The translations under genes and the position numbers were made by a program. Below are positions 1-13,445 of a DNA stretch of 64,000 bases, piece after piece. Every line of letters starts with the position of its first letter. Position 1 is the first letter of the stretch. The stretch is taken from positions 14,830,577 through 14,894,576 of the forward strand of contig NC_092582.1 in NCBI RefSeq assembly GCF_037975245.1, in the 5' to 3' direction. The stretch is from Apostichopus japonicus (taxonomy: Eukaryota; Echinodermata; Holothuroidea; Aspidochirotida; Stichopodidae). The notes under the pieces are model-generated. The model made no database searches, had not been told where the DNA came from, and worked only from the letters and a program-made list of their open reading frames with translations.

Positions 1-2049
1 TACAATTAATGAAGATTCAATGTTAAGTGCACGGTATGATTGCAGTCGCATCCTGTAATTAATGTATACACATTATAGTTATATACTGCACTATAGGCCT
101 ATACTGATTCATACATACGACTATACGTACTAGATCATATCTGAGCTATATAGAGGGAAATCCAAATTCCTTCATGCTATTGCCCTAGTTCACACCGGAC
201 TGTAATCGTGCAAATATTTACACATGATTCAGGCTAGGTCATGATTCAGGCTAGGTCATGCATCAATGATTTTATTCGAACGTTTCTATTCAAAATTTTA
301 GTTTGCACAACTTTAAAGATGTACAGATATATGTAGGTTACTTACGATATATCACAAGAACTTGCTTCAGTAAAGAATATGAGCCTTAAAGGAAACTTTT
401 CAACAATTTACACAATCTGGCAAGCGTATAGGTCTATGTGTTACCCACATACTTACACCCACCCAAGTAGTAGTGACAAAATTTAACCCCTGATCGACCT
501 CGCGAGAGGTCCTACGGGGGATAATAGATTTGTTATAAAAAAAAAAGAACGTATTTTTCAATTTTTTGGGAAGATCAGTTGTCAGTATAATACAGTTTAA
601 ACACTCTCTGTTACAGTGAATGTCATACACACAGCATTTCCGTACGGAGAACAAAAAACAACCACAAATCTATAAGACAGATCTAATTGTCATGACCAAC
701 TTCCACAAACTTCTACGACAAATTCTCATTTCATTTGGGAGATATCACAGATTTAGTGTTGCGTCACAGCATCATCGGAACACATGTGTTTCAGTTTATA
801 TTTGTCTTTGTTTATTACAAGGTTTCTTATCTGTAATGGAACAGTTTGAAAATATTGAGTCTCAGTCTTTTATGACCTAATGATTGCATCGGATTTCAGG
901 CATCAACACATGTAGTCTCATTCTACCTTGAAAGCACGAACAAAAATCAAAGAGAAAGTAAAAGGATTCAGGTCCTATAGTGACGAACTCACAGATTTTA
1001 AAATTACTGCTCCCAGATACCACTATAGATATCTCCCAAACGAAAAATGACAGTGTGTACAGGCTGTCTAAGGGTACTGTAAGCTCATAACGATCTCTGT
1101 CATTGTAAGCCAGAGATGATGGTTGTCTTTGTGTCCCCTTTTAAAGGAACTCTTAACAGAAGCGAAAGGTAGTATCGCTCGAACGAGCCAACTTTGAGTG
1201 AAGAATGCCTTCAGGCTAAAGGCGTGCCTATAAAAGTCTTTTTAAGCTTTTGAAGTTCTTGACTATTTAATCATATCTAGCAATATTAGTATCACCTTAT
1301 ATAAATAGTCCATACAAAACGGTATAATTTGTGATTGAAGCAAGGCTGTGATATGGCACTGTTGACCTACTTACCGTTTTTTTCCCTACTGTCACAACAA
1401 AATTCGTCGATCAGAATGAACGGAAATTTCGCTTTTGTAAGATGGAACGATAATTTAGTACGTTTAAACTGCCGTTATGAATAATCTCTCCCATGTAAAC
1501 GGTCAGTCCCCAACAAGAGAGTTAATGAGCTAAGAGAGCAGTTTTCTTGTAGCCCGCCCCTAAAATTTGGTCAGACGATGAAATTTCGCGAAACTGCTTG
1601 AGACTTACCCCTCTGGTTTAAAAGTGTCAATAATGCAAAAAAGGGCGTTTCTTGCCACCATAACGCGGTAAGTTTAATCCAAAAACATTTATTTTTCGTA
1701 ATAAAGCAGTACAATTTTTTATTTTCGTCTAACTTTCTGATAAATCTCCATTTAATTTGGCGCCTTTTTTCATGGCTCCAAAAAGTGCCGTTAAATTTGC
1801 CGTGAACTTGACTTCGTTACAGGAGAAAAAATGCACATTTTTAGTAAAAGTGGCTAGATTAGACTATGCTCTTTATATTGATACCAAATTTGCGATTGGA
1901 AATGCACTAGTCTTGTCAATAATCAACGTACTAACTTACGGCAAAACACAGCGTTATTTAATACAGATGTTAGGACCAGGGAGTTGTTATGGAAGCAGAA
2001 ATGCTCATCTTCTTTCAACTCATTATTCAAGCTACGTGGATGAAGTGTA

Positions 2050-2770
2050 GCCTTGGAAAAAAATACCTCACCGTAACCACGGCAAAATACCACCCCTTTT
2101 CCATGGTAAACTGTGGTACAATACCACAATTTGACTGGGGTATTTTGGTCCTATAAATGCGGTTTACCACAGATTTACTATAGTACCAGATCACAATTTA
2201 CCATGGTTTTTATCACTTTCTTTTTCATATTCACCATGGTTTTATCTCAAATTTGCCCCATGTGTACTATGGCATTACCATAGTTTTACCCTAATTAACC
2301 ACAATTTTACCCTATAGCTATACCAAAGTTTTACCCGAATGGTTTTAACCTAATTGTACCACATGTTTTACCCTTACCAGAGTTGTATCCCAATTGCACA
2401 ACAGTTTTCCCTACGTCTTAATTATAATCAGCACACCATAAGTCATACCTTAAATTTCACAGTGGTGGATTGTATCATAATTGGGTTAGTTGAAACATAC
2501 AACAGAGCAGCTCATACTGTATGTCATGATGTCGTATGTATATTATAGCATACTATTTTATATGCACAAGATTTGGTCCATAAGCTGCAGTCAAAACATG
2601 CATGACAACATATAAAGGCTAAACAGTTTTACAGTATATGGTATGTACAGTTTTAGTCAAGTAAAATAAGTATGTGCCATAATTTTATCCCATAGGACTA
2701 CTGTGGCAAATTTACCATGTGTTACCCCAATTTAACCATAGTTAACCGCTGTAAGACTAGGGTACATTTT
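2050..2770. repeat. Degenerate TTTACC(A/C)-rich repeat
   Basis: Short, imperfect repeats of words such as ttaccatggtttt, ttttaccct and accacaattt fill this AT-rich block. The start of the block recurs in unit C at about 16630-16795. No coding potential is evident. It may be a decayed low-copy satellite or the body of a non-autonomous element; I could not define termini. Confidence 0.5.
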
Positions 2771-2989
2771 TCTGCTGGGAGCACAGATACATATTTTCTT
2801 ATATCTTATATAGGGTGATATATTTCTGTAGGTTTCATTTCTCAGGTTCATGTACTTTTTAACTGTTGGACCAAACTTTCTTGTCAATCCTGGCCTTCCA
2901 TTTAAACATTCAGTCCTACTGCGCGCTTTACCTCAAGTCTTTTCATAGTGTTTAAGCTTACTAAAACTTACTAAACCTTACTAAACTTA

Positions 2990-3475
2990 CTAAAATTGTA
3001 CGATCTCATTAAAGTTAAGCTTGCATTATTTGCCTACAAGACCTGGAATGGATTACTACCAGCTGCCTTTGACTATTCTTTAACCAGTAACAGAGATGTA
3101 CATAATCATAACACGAGGCATGCTAATCATGCCCACTATAATCTCTACAATACCACCATTGGAACTTTAAGCCTACAAAACCGTGCAACAAAAACAAGGA
3201 ATCTTCTAACGATTTAAAGAGTAAAAGGTCAGTCACATCCTTTAAGAAGTGGTTATGTAAGGAAATAATAGCTAGTGACCGACTACTACCAAATTATACA
3301 TGTATTTAATTACTATATATATAATGAACATTTAATTTGTATTTATATTTATGTATATGTGTTTACATATTTTTCTTTTCTTTCTTCAGGGAGTCTTCCA
3401 CACTGTTGAGCTTTTAAGCTTTATGGAAGACTTCCCTCCACTTTGTACTTTTGTGGAAAAACAAATAAATAAATG
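2990..3475 (+). mobile_element. LINE (CR1/L2/Jockey-like) 3' end, 5'-truncated
   Basis: Frame 2996-3217 encodes the C-terminal end of a non-LTR retrotransposon ORF2. The pattern is that seen after the reverse transcriptase domain: KLALFAYKTWNGLLP, then HNHNTRHA, then a run ending near RNLLTI. After a frameshift the reading continues with a GQSHP-like segment and a SFKKWL-like segment (3230-3275). The element ends with a 3' UTR and a short AAATAAATAAATGA tail at about 3463-3475. Only this 3' end is present, as expected of 5'-truncated LINE copies. A 30-bp remnant of the same 3' UTR survives in unit B near 8943-8982. Confidence 0.7.
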
Positions 3476-5653
3476 AAAGCTATGTTCTGTTGTCTTGTTA
3501 TTATTCTCTAACAGTTTTACGTATCAATGTTTTATGTAATATGAACGAGAAATAGAGTGGCAACCACTGTCTTTTTAGTGGGTGAGGTAGAGTTTGTCTG
3601 GCTATTTTTAGCCCAAACTGCCCTCTCAGGTGTCATATTTCATTTCCTGTTGTGTAACATGCATGTTTCCACGAAACTAGTTATGATTGAAAATATACCC
3701 AGTAGTATATTGTTATCGTTGATATGACGCTATTCGATGTTGTGTATCATATTTAAACTGATATATGCCGATTTAGAGGTCTGCTTTATTGGTTCCAATT
3801 AAAGAAAGCTATAGCTAGGAGAGTTTTGTGATTACGTAATCGACCTGCCACAGTAGCAACTCCACCTCAGGCTATACAGTGAAGGATGCTGAAAATGCAT
3901 ATTTTGTAACTTCAGCCCACAAAGTCACACAATGGGTGATAAAATTAGGTAAAAAACTTACACAGTTTTCAATGAAAACTAACAGTTTACATTAGCTTTG
4001 TTCAATACAAATTTTATTGCAATACTTTAAAAGGCCATTATAACTTGCTAATTATTTAGTTATATTGATAGCTACCTAATACATGACTTGTCAGAAGAAT
4101 TAAAGAAAACTCAACACCGAACATTCAAGAAACAACGACATCTGGAATTAAAGAAATATATAACATAGAACTTCTTTGCTAACCATAACATATGTCATAT
4201 AGTAAATCATACTTTAAGAATGAAAGCACTGCGTAAAAATGTTTTTCTATCAATCTATATAGGTTGAAGGCTCCGAATTATCATTGTTGTCGGAAAAGTA
4301 AGATTCAGTCATTTTATAGCTACCATATCACGATCAAATTTGTATTGTTGTGACTATAGGGTGTTTCTATTTATACACGTACATGCTCTTATATAGGATA
4401 AATCGAACAAACGTTTAGATATATTAACATATTGCATGTTACTGGTTACGGATAATAAACCACTCAAATGTTAACATATATCTAAGTTGATTTAACGTAA
4501 GATCATTTTATGCATACACAATTCAAATATTATAATAATATAAATGTAGGTTGCTTTGTTTTAATAAAATTTGTTTACTGCTTCCACCAGTCAACTCATT
4601 ACAGTGATAAACATTTTTATATAAGAATGACATAAAAATGGATAACATCGAAAAAATAGAGTTAAAATGTCTTTGAGAAGTCATAAAAATGATTAACTGC
4701 TTCAAAAACAACAACAGTAAACAATAACAACGGGTACTTGATAACGTTTAACTATATATGCTATAATCGGATAATTTGTATGCTTACACTATTCAACCCA
4801 TTTAGAATAACATAACTGTTGTGTAAAGAATGCAATACAACATCTGATGACATAGGTATAAAGTTAACCACGACTTTGTCGTATTTATAAAAACAAATTT
4901 CACCTTGTGTAAACTTGTTATACACAACAAAAGAAAATCAAATCATGTATTCAACATTATCTTTAACTAAAAGGCATTCTTAACAAGAAAATACCATTTA
5001 CTCCCAATAAATCAAATCAGTAAGAACTTGTTTACACTATAAGGGCGTCGAATATATACATAATGAAAAGAGTTTTGTATATGTCCTTTCTATTGCCTCC
5101 AAACTTTTACCGTAGGGTGAAAATGTACGAAAAGGTTTAGTCATTGAAATCATTCAAAGTAGACATTTACAACCTTAGGAGTTTAATTTTTATGTGAAAT
5201 CTTCATTAGATGGCAATTGCTTGAGAGTATAACAATAACTTAACGAGAATCCTTGAACGGTATCCGTCCAAAATGAAGCCAATACGGTAACTTATTGGAT
5301 TATGCTGACGAAGTCGAGACCGATAGGTCTTTCGGATATGCCAAAGAAATAATAAGTAAATAAAGTAATATAAAGCTTCCTGTAATCGAGTGTAATACTT
5401 TATATGTTCATACATTTGTCCTATAGCAAAAAAAACTTTGGGGTTACGATATCAAAATGTGCTGTACTCTTGTCATGAAATTATCAGATATTGGATTTAA
5501 TTGTGGAGGAAAACCTGCATTAATTGTATTATACATCATTATTTTACAACATAATGGACATTCGAATAATCCAGGATTCGGAAATCCAATTGTTTCACTA
5601 CTCTTTCCATTCAATACGCTCAGTTTAAGAAGGACGTATGAATTGAACAAGGC

Positions 5654-6553
5654 TTATGTAAAAACTCCCTCAGAACTGTGTATTTCCTTTCTACAGAGTG
5701 GGCATAAACTTCTTTCTCCTTCCAGTGCAAACTGTGCAGCACATTCAACACATGCGCATAAATGTTTGCAAGGAAAATATACAACACTTTTTTCTCTTTC
5801 CAAACAGACGACACATCTCTCGGTCTCCTCCGTACTCAACAAAGAAAAAATGAATCCAAATAGTTTGAGTGTTGCATTCTGACATGGGAGTAGTGTAATC
5901 TTCCACACTGTTTCAACACAGCGTAGCAGTATCGGTTCCAATTGCTTTGAATACCTTTGCAGTACTTCTTGCCTTTTACTGTAGCTTTCGTACAATAGTA
6001 TCACAATACAAACAATGACTCCACAGCCAAACATTAATTCAGCGGTTTTAAGGAACGCCGACAAGTTTGAATCAGCTACGGTATCAGCACTTGAAGTGTA
6101 TCGACCACTTTGTAATTCAAACACGAAACTCTTTAGTACACGATCAATAATCATGCAAAAAGCGCTGAAAATATGGGTAAGAAGTAGAACTACCACATAG
6201 AAAATCGTTAGTAGCAGGTAGCAAAATAATTTCAAAACATTTAACGCAAGGCCATATGATTTCCAGGCTGTCGTTAAACCTACGCTAAACATACACAAAC
6301 CTAAGAAAACATCACCATACCGCACTGGTGTTAGTATCTGAGAACTAAAGACAGCTACTGTGAAGAAAATACAGCTTACTGTAATACTTTTAATACAGGA
6401 AGTCAGAAATACCACGGTTCTTGAAGTGAAGGAACCAGTAGGCTCCAGCTTTGAGTAATTACGAAATTCTGTAGCGAACAAAAACACATCAACACTGGTA
6501 GATGCTACCATAGCCAAGTACAGTATGCCTGTCATATTTCTGGGCAACTTCAT
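5654..6553 (-). CDS. Multi-pass membrane RING-HC protein, RNF26-like (copy 1)
   Basis: Intronless 299-residue ORF. Hydrophobic segments at about residues 8-28, 45-70, 81-98, 103-136 and 171-188 suggest four to five membrane passes. The C-terminus is a complete C3HC4 RING of the type with H-x3-C-x2-C spacing: C247, C250, C262, H264, C268, C271, C284 and C287, ending ten or so residues before the stop. A membrane N-terminus with a RING at the extreme C-terminus is the architecture of RNF26, an ER E3 ubiquitin ligase; IAP-type RINGs share the same spacing. The likely role is ubiquitin ligation at an internal membrane (inference). Ungapped comparison with copy 2 over the first 150 residues gives 112 identities by hand. 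The ATG is preceded by taac, and no upstream exon is needed. It could also be another membrane RING family. Confidence 0.8.
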   Translation of the reverse strand: MKLPRNMTGILYLAMVASTSVDVFLFATEFRNYSKLEPTGSFTSRTVVFLTSCIKSITVSCIFFTVAVFSSQILTPVRYGDVFLGLCMFSVGLTTAWKSYGLALNVLKLFCYLLLTIFYVVVLLLTHIFSAFCMIIDRVLKSFVFELQSGRYTSSADTVADSNLSAFLKTAELMFGCGVIVCIVILLYESYSKRQEVLQRYSKQLEPILLRCVETVWKITLLPCQNATLKLFGFIFSLLSTEETERCVVCLEREKSVVYFPCKHLCACVECAAQFALEGERSLCPLCRKEIHSSEGVFT

Positions 6554-8189
6554 GTTAGTTTTGCTTCAGCGTACAATAGACGGTTCTGAAAGTTTTTGAA
6601 TATGTGGCAGACAGTGTTTATAGTACTGAAAATGTTGTGTATCCTACATTAATTGGTCTTTATAGAAATTGATATCAAGATCGGTGAAATGTAAACTTTG
6701 GCCGGTGGTCTACGTCTGTTAATAGCAGCTTCCAAGTTAAGAGTCATGCACGATCTACTTCCGTTTCTAAGTGAATCTCAGTGTCCCCTGTCGCTAATTA
6801 TTTCTTTGGAAGAAGCTGTAGTATGACTCCTCGCTATGAATACAAAAAAATAATAGAATGAAAAGAAGACAATTTTTTCAATGCATTAATTGAATGTTTA
6901 TTCAGATGTTTTTCTTTTTCGTTTTAACAGGTCTGGAACCCTCGCTATGGCAAAATGTGCTATAATGTACAATGCTATAGCTTTACAAGTTACAATCAAT
7001 TTATTATGTGTAAAAGAACCAAGTTACTACAAACTTGCCAGTGCAACAGACCAATGCATTACATATGTGAGGCATTGACCATTGCGTATAAAGTTAAAAT
7101 AGTAACTATATAAATTCTGTTTCGACTGAGCCATTTTGCGTTGAAAAATTGCATAATATTTTAAGAATACGCCACATTAGTTACTCCAGTCATACTTTAA
7201 AATGTTGTTTGAGGACATGCATATAGTAAAGTATATCATGTCTGTATATATCAATACATACAAAATAGCCTTGAACTGTATAGCTGTCCAAGAACGTTGA
7301 CAAAATGTAAGACACAAATACTAAAATTCACAGGCTGCTTCTCGGTATCATTCCTTGGAAAAAAATAAATAAAAAATGTCAACAGTGAGTTGTTTTGTCT
7401 TTATCACACTCGTTGCGATCCATGTCATTATTAAGCACCATGAAGTACCATAGTAACCAGTTCTGTGATGGTTTGATATGTAAGGAAAAAATTGCCCGCC
7501 ATTTTGGAAATTCTAATAGCTAGTGCCGTATTTTCAGGGCAGTGGAGCATGCATTCACATGTGTAATATAAAATAACGTAACATAACATGTGGATTATCA
7601 GGATAACTACAGTATAGTACCTTAGCATTCTAAAAATATCAAACGAGGTAATGTTCAAGTTAAAATGTAAACAGTACTTACAATTAATGAAGATTCAATG
7701 TTAATTAGTGCACGGTATGATTGCAATCGCATCCTGTAATTAATGTATACACATTATAGTTATATACTGCACTATAGGCCTATACTGATTCATACATACG
7801 ACTATACATACTAGATAATATCTGAGCTATATAGGGGGAAATCCAAATTCCTTCATGCTATTGCCTTAGTTCACACCGGACTGTAATCGTGCAAATATTT
7901 ACACATGATTCAGGCTAGGTCATGCATCAATGATTTTATTCGAACGTTTCTATTCAAAAATTTAGTTTGCACAACTTTATAGATGAGCAGTTATACTGTA
8001 CGTAGGTTACTTAGGATATATCACAAGAACTTGCTCCAGTAAAGAATAAGCCTTAAAGCAAACTTTTCAACAATTTACACAATCTGGCAACCGTATAGGC
8101 CAATGTGCTACGCAAAGACAAAGACAAGTAGTATAGTAAAGAAGTTTAACCCCTGATCGACCTGGCGAGAGGTCTTGCGGTATGGCGGG

Positions 8190-8350
8190 CCATCAGTCTC
8201 AAATCATGGGAGATCGTCTTATACCGATTTAAATCGACATATACCAGTTTCCTTCGACTTATATCAGTTTCCAGCAGCTGAAATTGACTTCTAACGATTT
8301 AAATCGATGATATGTAGAATGAAACTGGTATATGTCGATTTAAATCGGTA
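8190..8350. repeat. Palindromic ATTTAAAT minisatellite
   Basis: Several ~30-base units each built on a self-complementary core (cgatttaaatcg) alternate with catatacc and cagtttc words. The units appear in both orientations. The block is present in unit B only, replacing sequence kept in A and C. A related block lies at 9375-9470. Confidence 0.65.
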
Positions 8351-9184
8351 GACGTACACATGTAGTCTCATTTTACCTTGAAAGCACGAACAGAAAACAA
8401 AGAGAAAGCAAAAGGATTCAGGTCCTATAGTGACGAACTCACAGATTTTAAAATTACAGCTCCCAGATACCACTAAGATATCTCCCAAACGAAAAAGACA
8501 GTGTGTACAGGGTACTTTCTAAGGGTAATGTCAGTTCATAACGATCTCTGGCATTGTAAGCCAGAGATGATAGTAACTGTTGTCTTTGTATTCCCTTTTA
8601 CAGGAACTATAAACAGAAGCAAAAGGAAGTATCGCTCGAACGAGCCAACTTTGAGTGATGAATGCCTTCAGGTTAGAGGAGTGCCTATAAAAGTCTCATG
8701 GAGCTTTTGAAGTCCTTGACTATTTCATCATGTCTAGCAATATTAGTATCACCTTATATAAATAGTCCATACAAAATGCATGATAATTTTTGACATAATT
8801 TGTGGTTGAAGCAAGGCTGTGATATGGCACTGTTGACCTACTTACAGTTTTTTTTTCTCTACTGTCATAAACAAGATTCGTTGATCAGAATGAACGGAAA
8901 TTTCGCTTTGGTAAGTTCGAACAATGATCGAACTTCTGACCAAAGACTTCCCTCCACTTTGTACTTTTGTGGAAAAACAAATACTTTTCTTACAGTTTAC
9001 GTCTTAATGTTTTATGTAATATGAACGAGAAATAGAGTGGCAACCACTGTCTTTTTAGTGGGTGAAGAACAGTTTGTCTGGCTATTTTAAAGCCAAAATG
9101 CCCTCTCATGTGTCATATATGATTGCCTGTTGTATAACATGCATGTTTCTACGAAACTAGTTATGATTGAAAATATTCCCAGTA

Positions 9185-9310
9185 AAAAGGCCCCTGTCTC
9201 GATACCATCAGGCTCCATCGGCTGATTACTAGCAACCCCGTGTACAGTTTTAGGAGGGTGAATTTGAAAGGGCACTGGAAGAGCTTTGACTCTTTGCAGT
9301 GGCAGGGCTT

Positions 9311-9376
<66 letters not shown>

Positions 9377-9655
9377 AATTTAAATTGGTATTTGTCAATA
9401 TAAATCGGCATATGTCAACCAAAATATACAAATACCGATTTAAATTGACTTATACCATTTTAAATGGATATACCATTGATTTGCCCAAGAACATATTTGA
9501 TATAAAGTTTCAGGAATGATTGTCAAACTTTTCTGTATTCAAGATATACCAAGTTCAGGTTCAAAAAAACGTGTAACCTTCAAGTTATGTGCTTGTTATG
9601 TTCACCGGAATTTGGTTAGACTTTGGTAACTGCGGAGCTTTCAATCATTCTCGAA
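9185..9655. repeat. Insertion in unit B with (TA)n tract and palindromic units
   Basis: Unit A runs straight through this point (around 3705), so about 470 bp is extra in B. It holds a (TA)n microsatellite at about 9314-9374 followed by more ATTTAAAT palindromic units to 9470. A short stretch at 9267-9313 (gactctttgcagtggcaggg) also occurs at 16798-16846 just past unit C. Confidence 0.65.
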
Positions 9656-11559
9656 ATCGTTGATATGATGTTAATCGATGTTGTGTATATATTTAAACTG
9701 ATATATGCCGATTTCAAGACCTACTTTATTGGATCCAATTAAAGAACGATATAGCTAGGAAAGTTTTGTGATTACGTAATCGACGGTCGTAACTCGACCT
9801 CGGGCTCTACAGTGAAGGATCCTAAAATTGCAAATTTTGTAACTTAGCCCACAAAAGTCACACAATGGGTGATAAAATTAGGTAAAAACTTACACATTTT
9901 TCAATGAAAACTAACAGTTTACATTAGCTTTGTTCAATTCAAATTTTATTTCAATGCATTAAAAGGCCACTAACTTGCTAATTATTTAGTAATATCGATT
10001 GCTACCCAATTCATGACTTGTCAGAAGAAGTAAAGAAAACTCAACACCGAACATTAAAGAAACAATGAAATCTGGAATTTAAGAAATATATAACATAGAA
10101 CTTCTTTGCTAACCATAACATATGTCATATAGTAAATCATACTGTAAGAATGAAAGCACTACTACGTTAAAATGTTGTCAATCATTCTTTATAGACTCAC
10201 GTCTCCGGATTGTCATTGTTGTCGGAAAAGTAAGATTCACACCATTTCATAGCTACCATATCACGATCAAGTTTGTATTGTGGTGATTATAGGGTGCTTC
10301 TATTTACACCCGTTCATGCTCTAATAGGATAACTCGAACACAATTTTCGATTTATTAACATAATGCATGTTACAGGTCTTAGATAATAAACCACTCAATG
10401 TTGACATAAATCTAGGTTGCTTTAACGAAATATTCTTTTATGCATACACAATTCAAATATTAGAATAATATATATGTAGGTTGCTTTGTTTTAATGAAGA
10501 TTTTTTACTGCTTACACCAGTCAACTCATTACAGTGTTAAACACTTTTATAGAAGTCATAAAAATGATTAACTGCTTCAAAAACAACAACAGAAAAAACA
10601 ATAACGGCGGATATACTTGATAACGTTATACTATATATGCAAAAAAAAAAAAAACATACACACGATCCTATTGAATATTTGTTATGCTTACACTATTCAA
10701 CCCAGAATAACAGAACTGTTATGTAAAGAATGCAATAAAACATCTGATGACATAGGTATAAACCATAACCACGACTTTGTCGTATTTGTAAAAAACAAAC
10801 AAATTTCACCTTGTGTAAGTGTGTTACACACCACAAAAGAAAATCAATTCATGTATTCAAACATTATCTGTAACTAAAAGGCATTCTTAACAATGAAATA
10901 CCATTTACTCCGAATAAATCAAATCAGTAAGAACTTGTTTGCAATGTAAGGGTGTAGTATATACACATAATGAAAACAGTTTTGTAGGTCCTTTCTACTG
11001 CCTCATAAACGTTTACCGTGGGGTGGAAGTGTACGAAAAGGTTTAGTCATTGAAATCATTCAAAGTAGACATTGACAACATTAACAGTTAAATTTAAACG
11101 ATGTGAAATCTCCATTAGATGGCAATTGTTTGAGAGAATAAAAATAACTTAACGAAACTCCTTGAACGGTATCCGTCCAAAATGAAGCCAATACGGTAAC
11201 TTATTGGATTATGCTGACAAAGTCGAAACCGATAGGTCTTTCGGATATGCCAAAGAAATAATAAGTGATAAAGTAATATAAATCTTCCTGTATAATCGAG
11301 TGTAATACTTTATATGTTCATACATTTGTCCTATAGCAAAACAACTTTGCGGTTACGATATCAAAATGTGCTGTACTATTTTCATGGAATTATCAAATAT
11401 TGAATTTGTGGTGGAAAACCTGCATTAATTGTATTATACATTATTATTTTACAACATAATGGAAATTCGAATAATCCAGGATTCGGATAATCCAATTGTT
11501 TCACTACTCTGTCCATTTAATACGCTCAGTTTAAGACGGACGTATGAATTGAACAAACG

Positions 11560-12471
11560 TTATGTATAAACTGCCACAGAACTGTCTATTTCGTTTCTAC
11601 AGAGTGGACATAAACGTATATCTCTTTGCCGTGCTAACTGTGCATCACATTCAGCACATACGCATAAATGTTTGCAAGGAAAATATACAATACTTTTTTC
11701 ACTTACAAAACAGATGACACATTTCTCGGTCTTCTCCGTATTCAACAAAGATAAAATGAATGTAACTTGTTTGAGTATTGCATTCTGACATGGGAGTGGT
11801 ATAAACTTCAACACTGTTTTAACACAGCGTAGCAGTTTCGGTTTTAATTGCTTTGAATACCTTTCCAGGTGTGTTAATACTTCTGTCTTTTTACTGTAGC
11901 TTTTGTATAATAGTAGCATAATACCAACAACCATTCCCAGACCAAACAGTATTTCAGCGGTTTTAAGGCACATCGACAAGTTTGAATGTCCAGCTACGGT
12001 ATCAGCCCTTGACTTGTATCGACCACTTTGTAATTCAGGCACGATACTCTTTAGTACACGATCGATAGTCATGCTAAAAACGATGAAAATACGAGTAATA
12101 AGTAAAACTACCACATAGAAAATCGATAATAGCAGGAAGAAAACTAATTTCAAAACATTTAATACAAGACCATGTAATTTCCAGGATGTCGGTAAACCTA
12201 CACTAAACATACAAAAACCTAAGAAAACATCATAATACCGATATGGTATTAGCATCTGAGAACTAAAGACAGCTACTGTGAAGAAAATACAGCTAAGCGC
12301 AATACTTCTAAAACAGGAAATCAGAAATACCACGGTTCTTGAAAAGAAGGAAACAGTAGGCTCCAGCATTGAGTACTCAAGAAATTCTATAACAAACAAA
12401 AACACATCAACACTGGTAGATGCTACCATAGCCAAGTACAGTATGCCTGTCATTTTTCCGGACAGCTCCAT
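11560..12471 (-). CDS. Multi-pass membrane RING-HC protein, RNF26-like (copy 2)
   Basis: Intronless 303-residue ORF, the tandem paralogue of the gene at 5654-6553. Start and membrane segments are conserved (residues 7-27, 45-70, 81-98, 103-136 and about 172-190). The RING is intact: C251, C254, C266, H268, C272, C275, C288 and C291. Compared with copy 1 it has small insertions near residues 160 and 200 (an extra THLE-like segment). All eight zinc ligands are kept while loop residues differ, which argues that both copies are under selection rather than one being dead. Flanking sequence on both sides is also duplicated, so the gene moved as part of a genomic segment and not by retroposition. 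Function as a membrane E3 ligase is inferred from architecture. Confidence 0.8.
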   Translation of the reverse strand: MELSGKMTGILYLAMVASTSVDVFLFVIEFLEYSMLEPTVSFFSRTVVFLISCFRSIALSCIFFTVAVFSSQMLIPYRYYDVFLGFCMFSVGLPTSWKLHGLVLNVLKLVFFLLLSIFYVVVLLITRIFIVFSMTIDRVLKSIVPELQSGRYKSRADTVAGHSNLSMCLKTAEILFGLGMVVGIMLLLYKSYSKKTEVLTHLERYSKQLKPKLLRCVKTVLKFIPLPCQNAILKQVTFILSLLNTEKTEKCVICFVSEKSIVYFPCKHLCVCAECDAQLARQRDIRLCPLCRNEIDSSVAVYT

Positions 12472-13445
12472 GTTAGCTTTGCGTCAGCGTACAATAGATG
12501 GTTCTGAAAGTTTTTGAATATGTGGTAGATGGTGTTTATAGTACTGAAAATGTTGTATCCTACATTAATAGGTCTTTATAGATATTGATATCAAGATCGG
12601 TGAAATGGTCTACGTCTGTCAATAGCAGCTTCCAAGTTAAGAGTCACGGTCTACTTCCGTTTCTAAGAGAATCTCAGTGTCCCCTGTCGCTAATTATTTC
12701 TTTGGAAGAAGCTGTATTATGATTCCTCGCTATGAATACAAAACAAAATAATATTATAAAAAGAAGACAATTTTTTTCAATGCATTATTGAATTTTCATT
12801 CAGATGTTTTTCTTTTTCGTTTTAACAGGTCTGGAACCCTCCCTATGGCAACATATGCTAATATACAATGTTATAGCCCTACATGCAAGCTACAATCAAT
12901 TTATTTTGCGTTGAAAAATTGCATAATATTTTAAGAACATGCTGCATAGTTACTACAGTCATACTTTAAAATGTTGTTTGAGGACATGCATATAGTTAAG
13001 TATATCATGTCTGTATATCAATACATACAAAATAGCCTTGAACTGTATAGTCCAAGAACGTTGACAAAATGTAAGACACAAATACTAAAATTCACAGGCT
13101 GCTTCTCGGTATTATTCCTTAGAAAAAAGAAAGAAAAAAAAACGTCAACAGTGAGTTGTTTTGTCTTTGTCACACTCGTTGCGATCCATATCATTATTAA
13201 GCACCATAGTAGCCAGTTCTGTGATGGTTTGATATGTGAATATATAATTGCCCGCCATATTGGAAATTCCAATAGCTATAGTGCCGTATTTTCAGAGCAG
13301 TGGAGCATGCATTCATATGTGTACTTACCATAGCATAAAATAACGTAACATAACATAACATGTGGATAATCAGGATAACTACAGTATAGTACCTTAGCAT
13401 TCTGAAAATATCAAACGAGGTAATTTTCAAGTTATAATGTACAGT

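Larger units (their letters stand above)
1..7676. repeat. Tandem segmental duplication, unit A
   Basis: The sequence at position 1 (acaattaatgaagattcaat) recurs at about 7680 and 13450. Long stretches after each start align at high identity by eye, such as the segments near 1330, 8800 and 14780 containing tgatatggcactgttgacct. Unit A holds the first RING gene, a LINE 3' end and a degenerate TTTACC-type repeat, both of the latter absent or reduced in unit B. The window begins at the unit boundary, so a further unit may lie to the left. The boundary base is approximate. Confidence 0.85.
7677..13445. repeat. Tandem segmental duplication, unit B
   Basis: Second copy of the unit, holding the second RING gene. 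Relative to A it lacks the stretch matching about 1455-3425 (junction near 8935). It also has a palindromic repeat at 8190-8350 in place of A 500-900, and carries an extra block at about 9185-9655 containing a (TA)n tract. Sequence from about 9660 to 13445 parallels A 3715-7676, with many small indels. Confidence 0.85.

Noticed and set aside
620-880. 86-residue open frame whose 3' part recurs in unit C at 14125-14310
   Set aside because: The similarity is explained by the segmental duplication. The frame is not kept in unit B, the ends differ, and no domain or splice signal supports coding.
9087-9519. Open frames of Tyr-Ile repeats on both strands
   Set aside because: They are translations of the (TA)n microsatellite; the same applies to 41801-42186.
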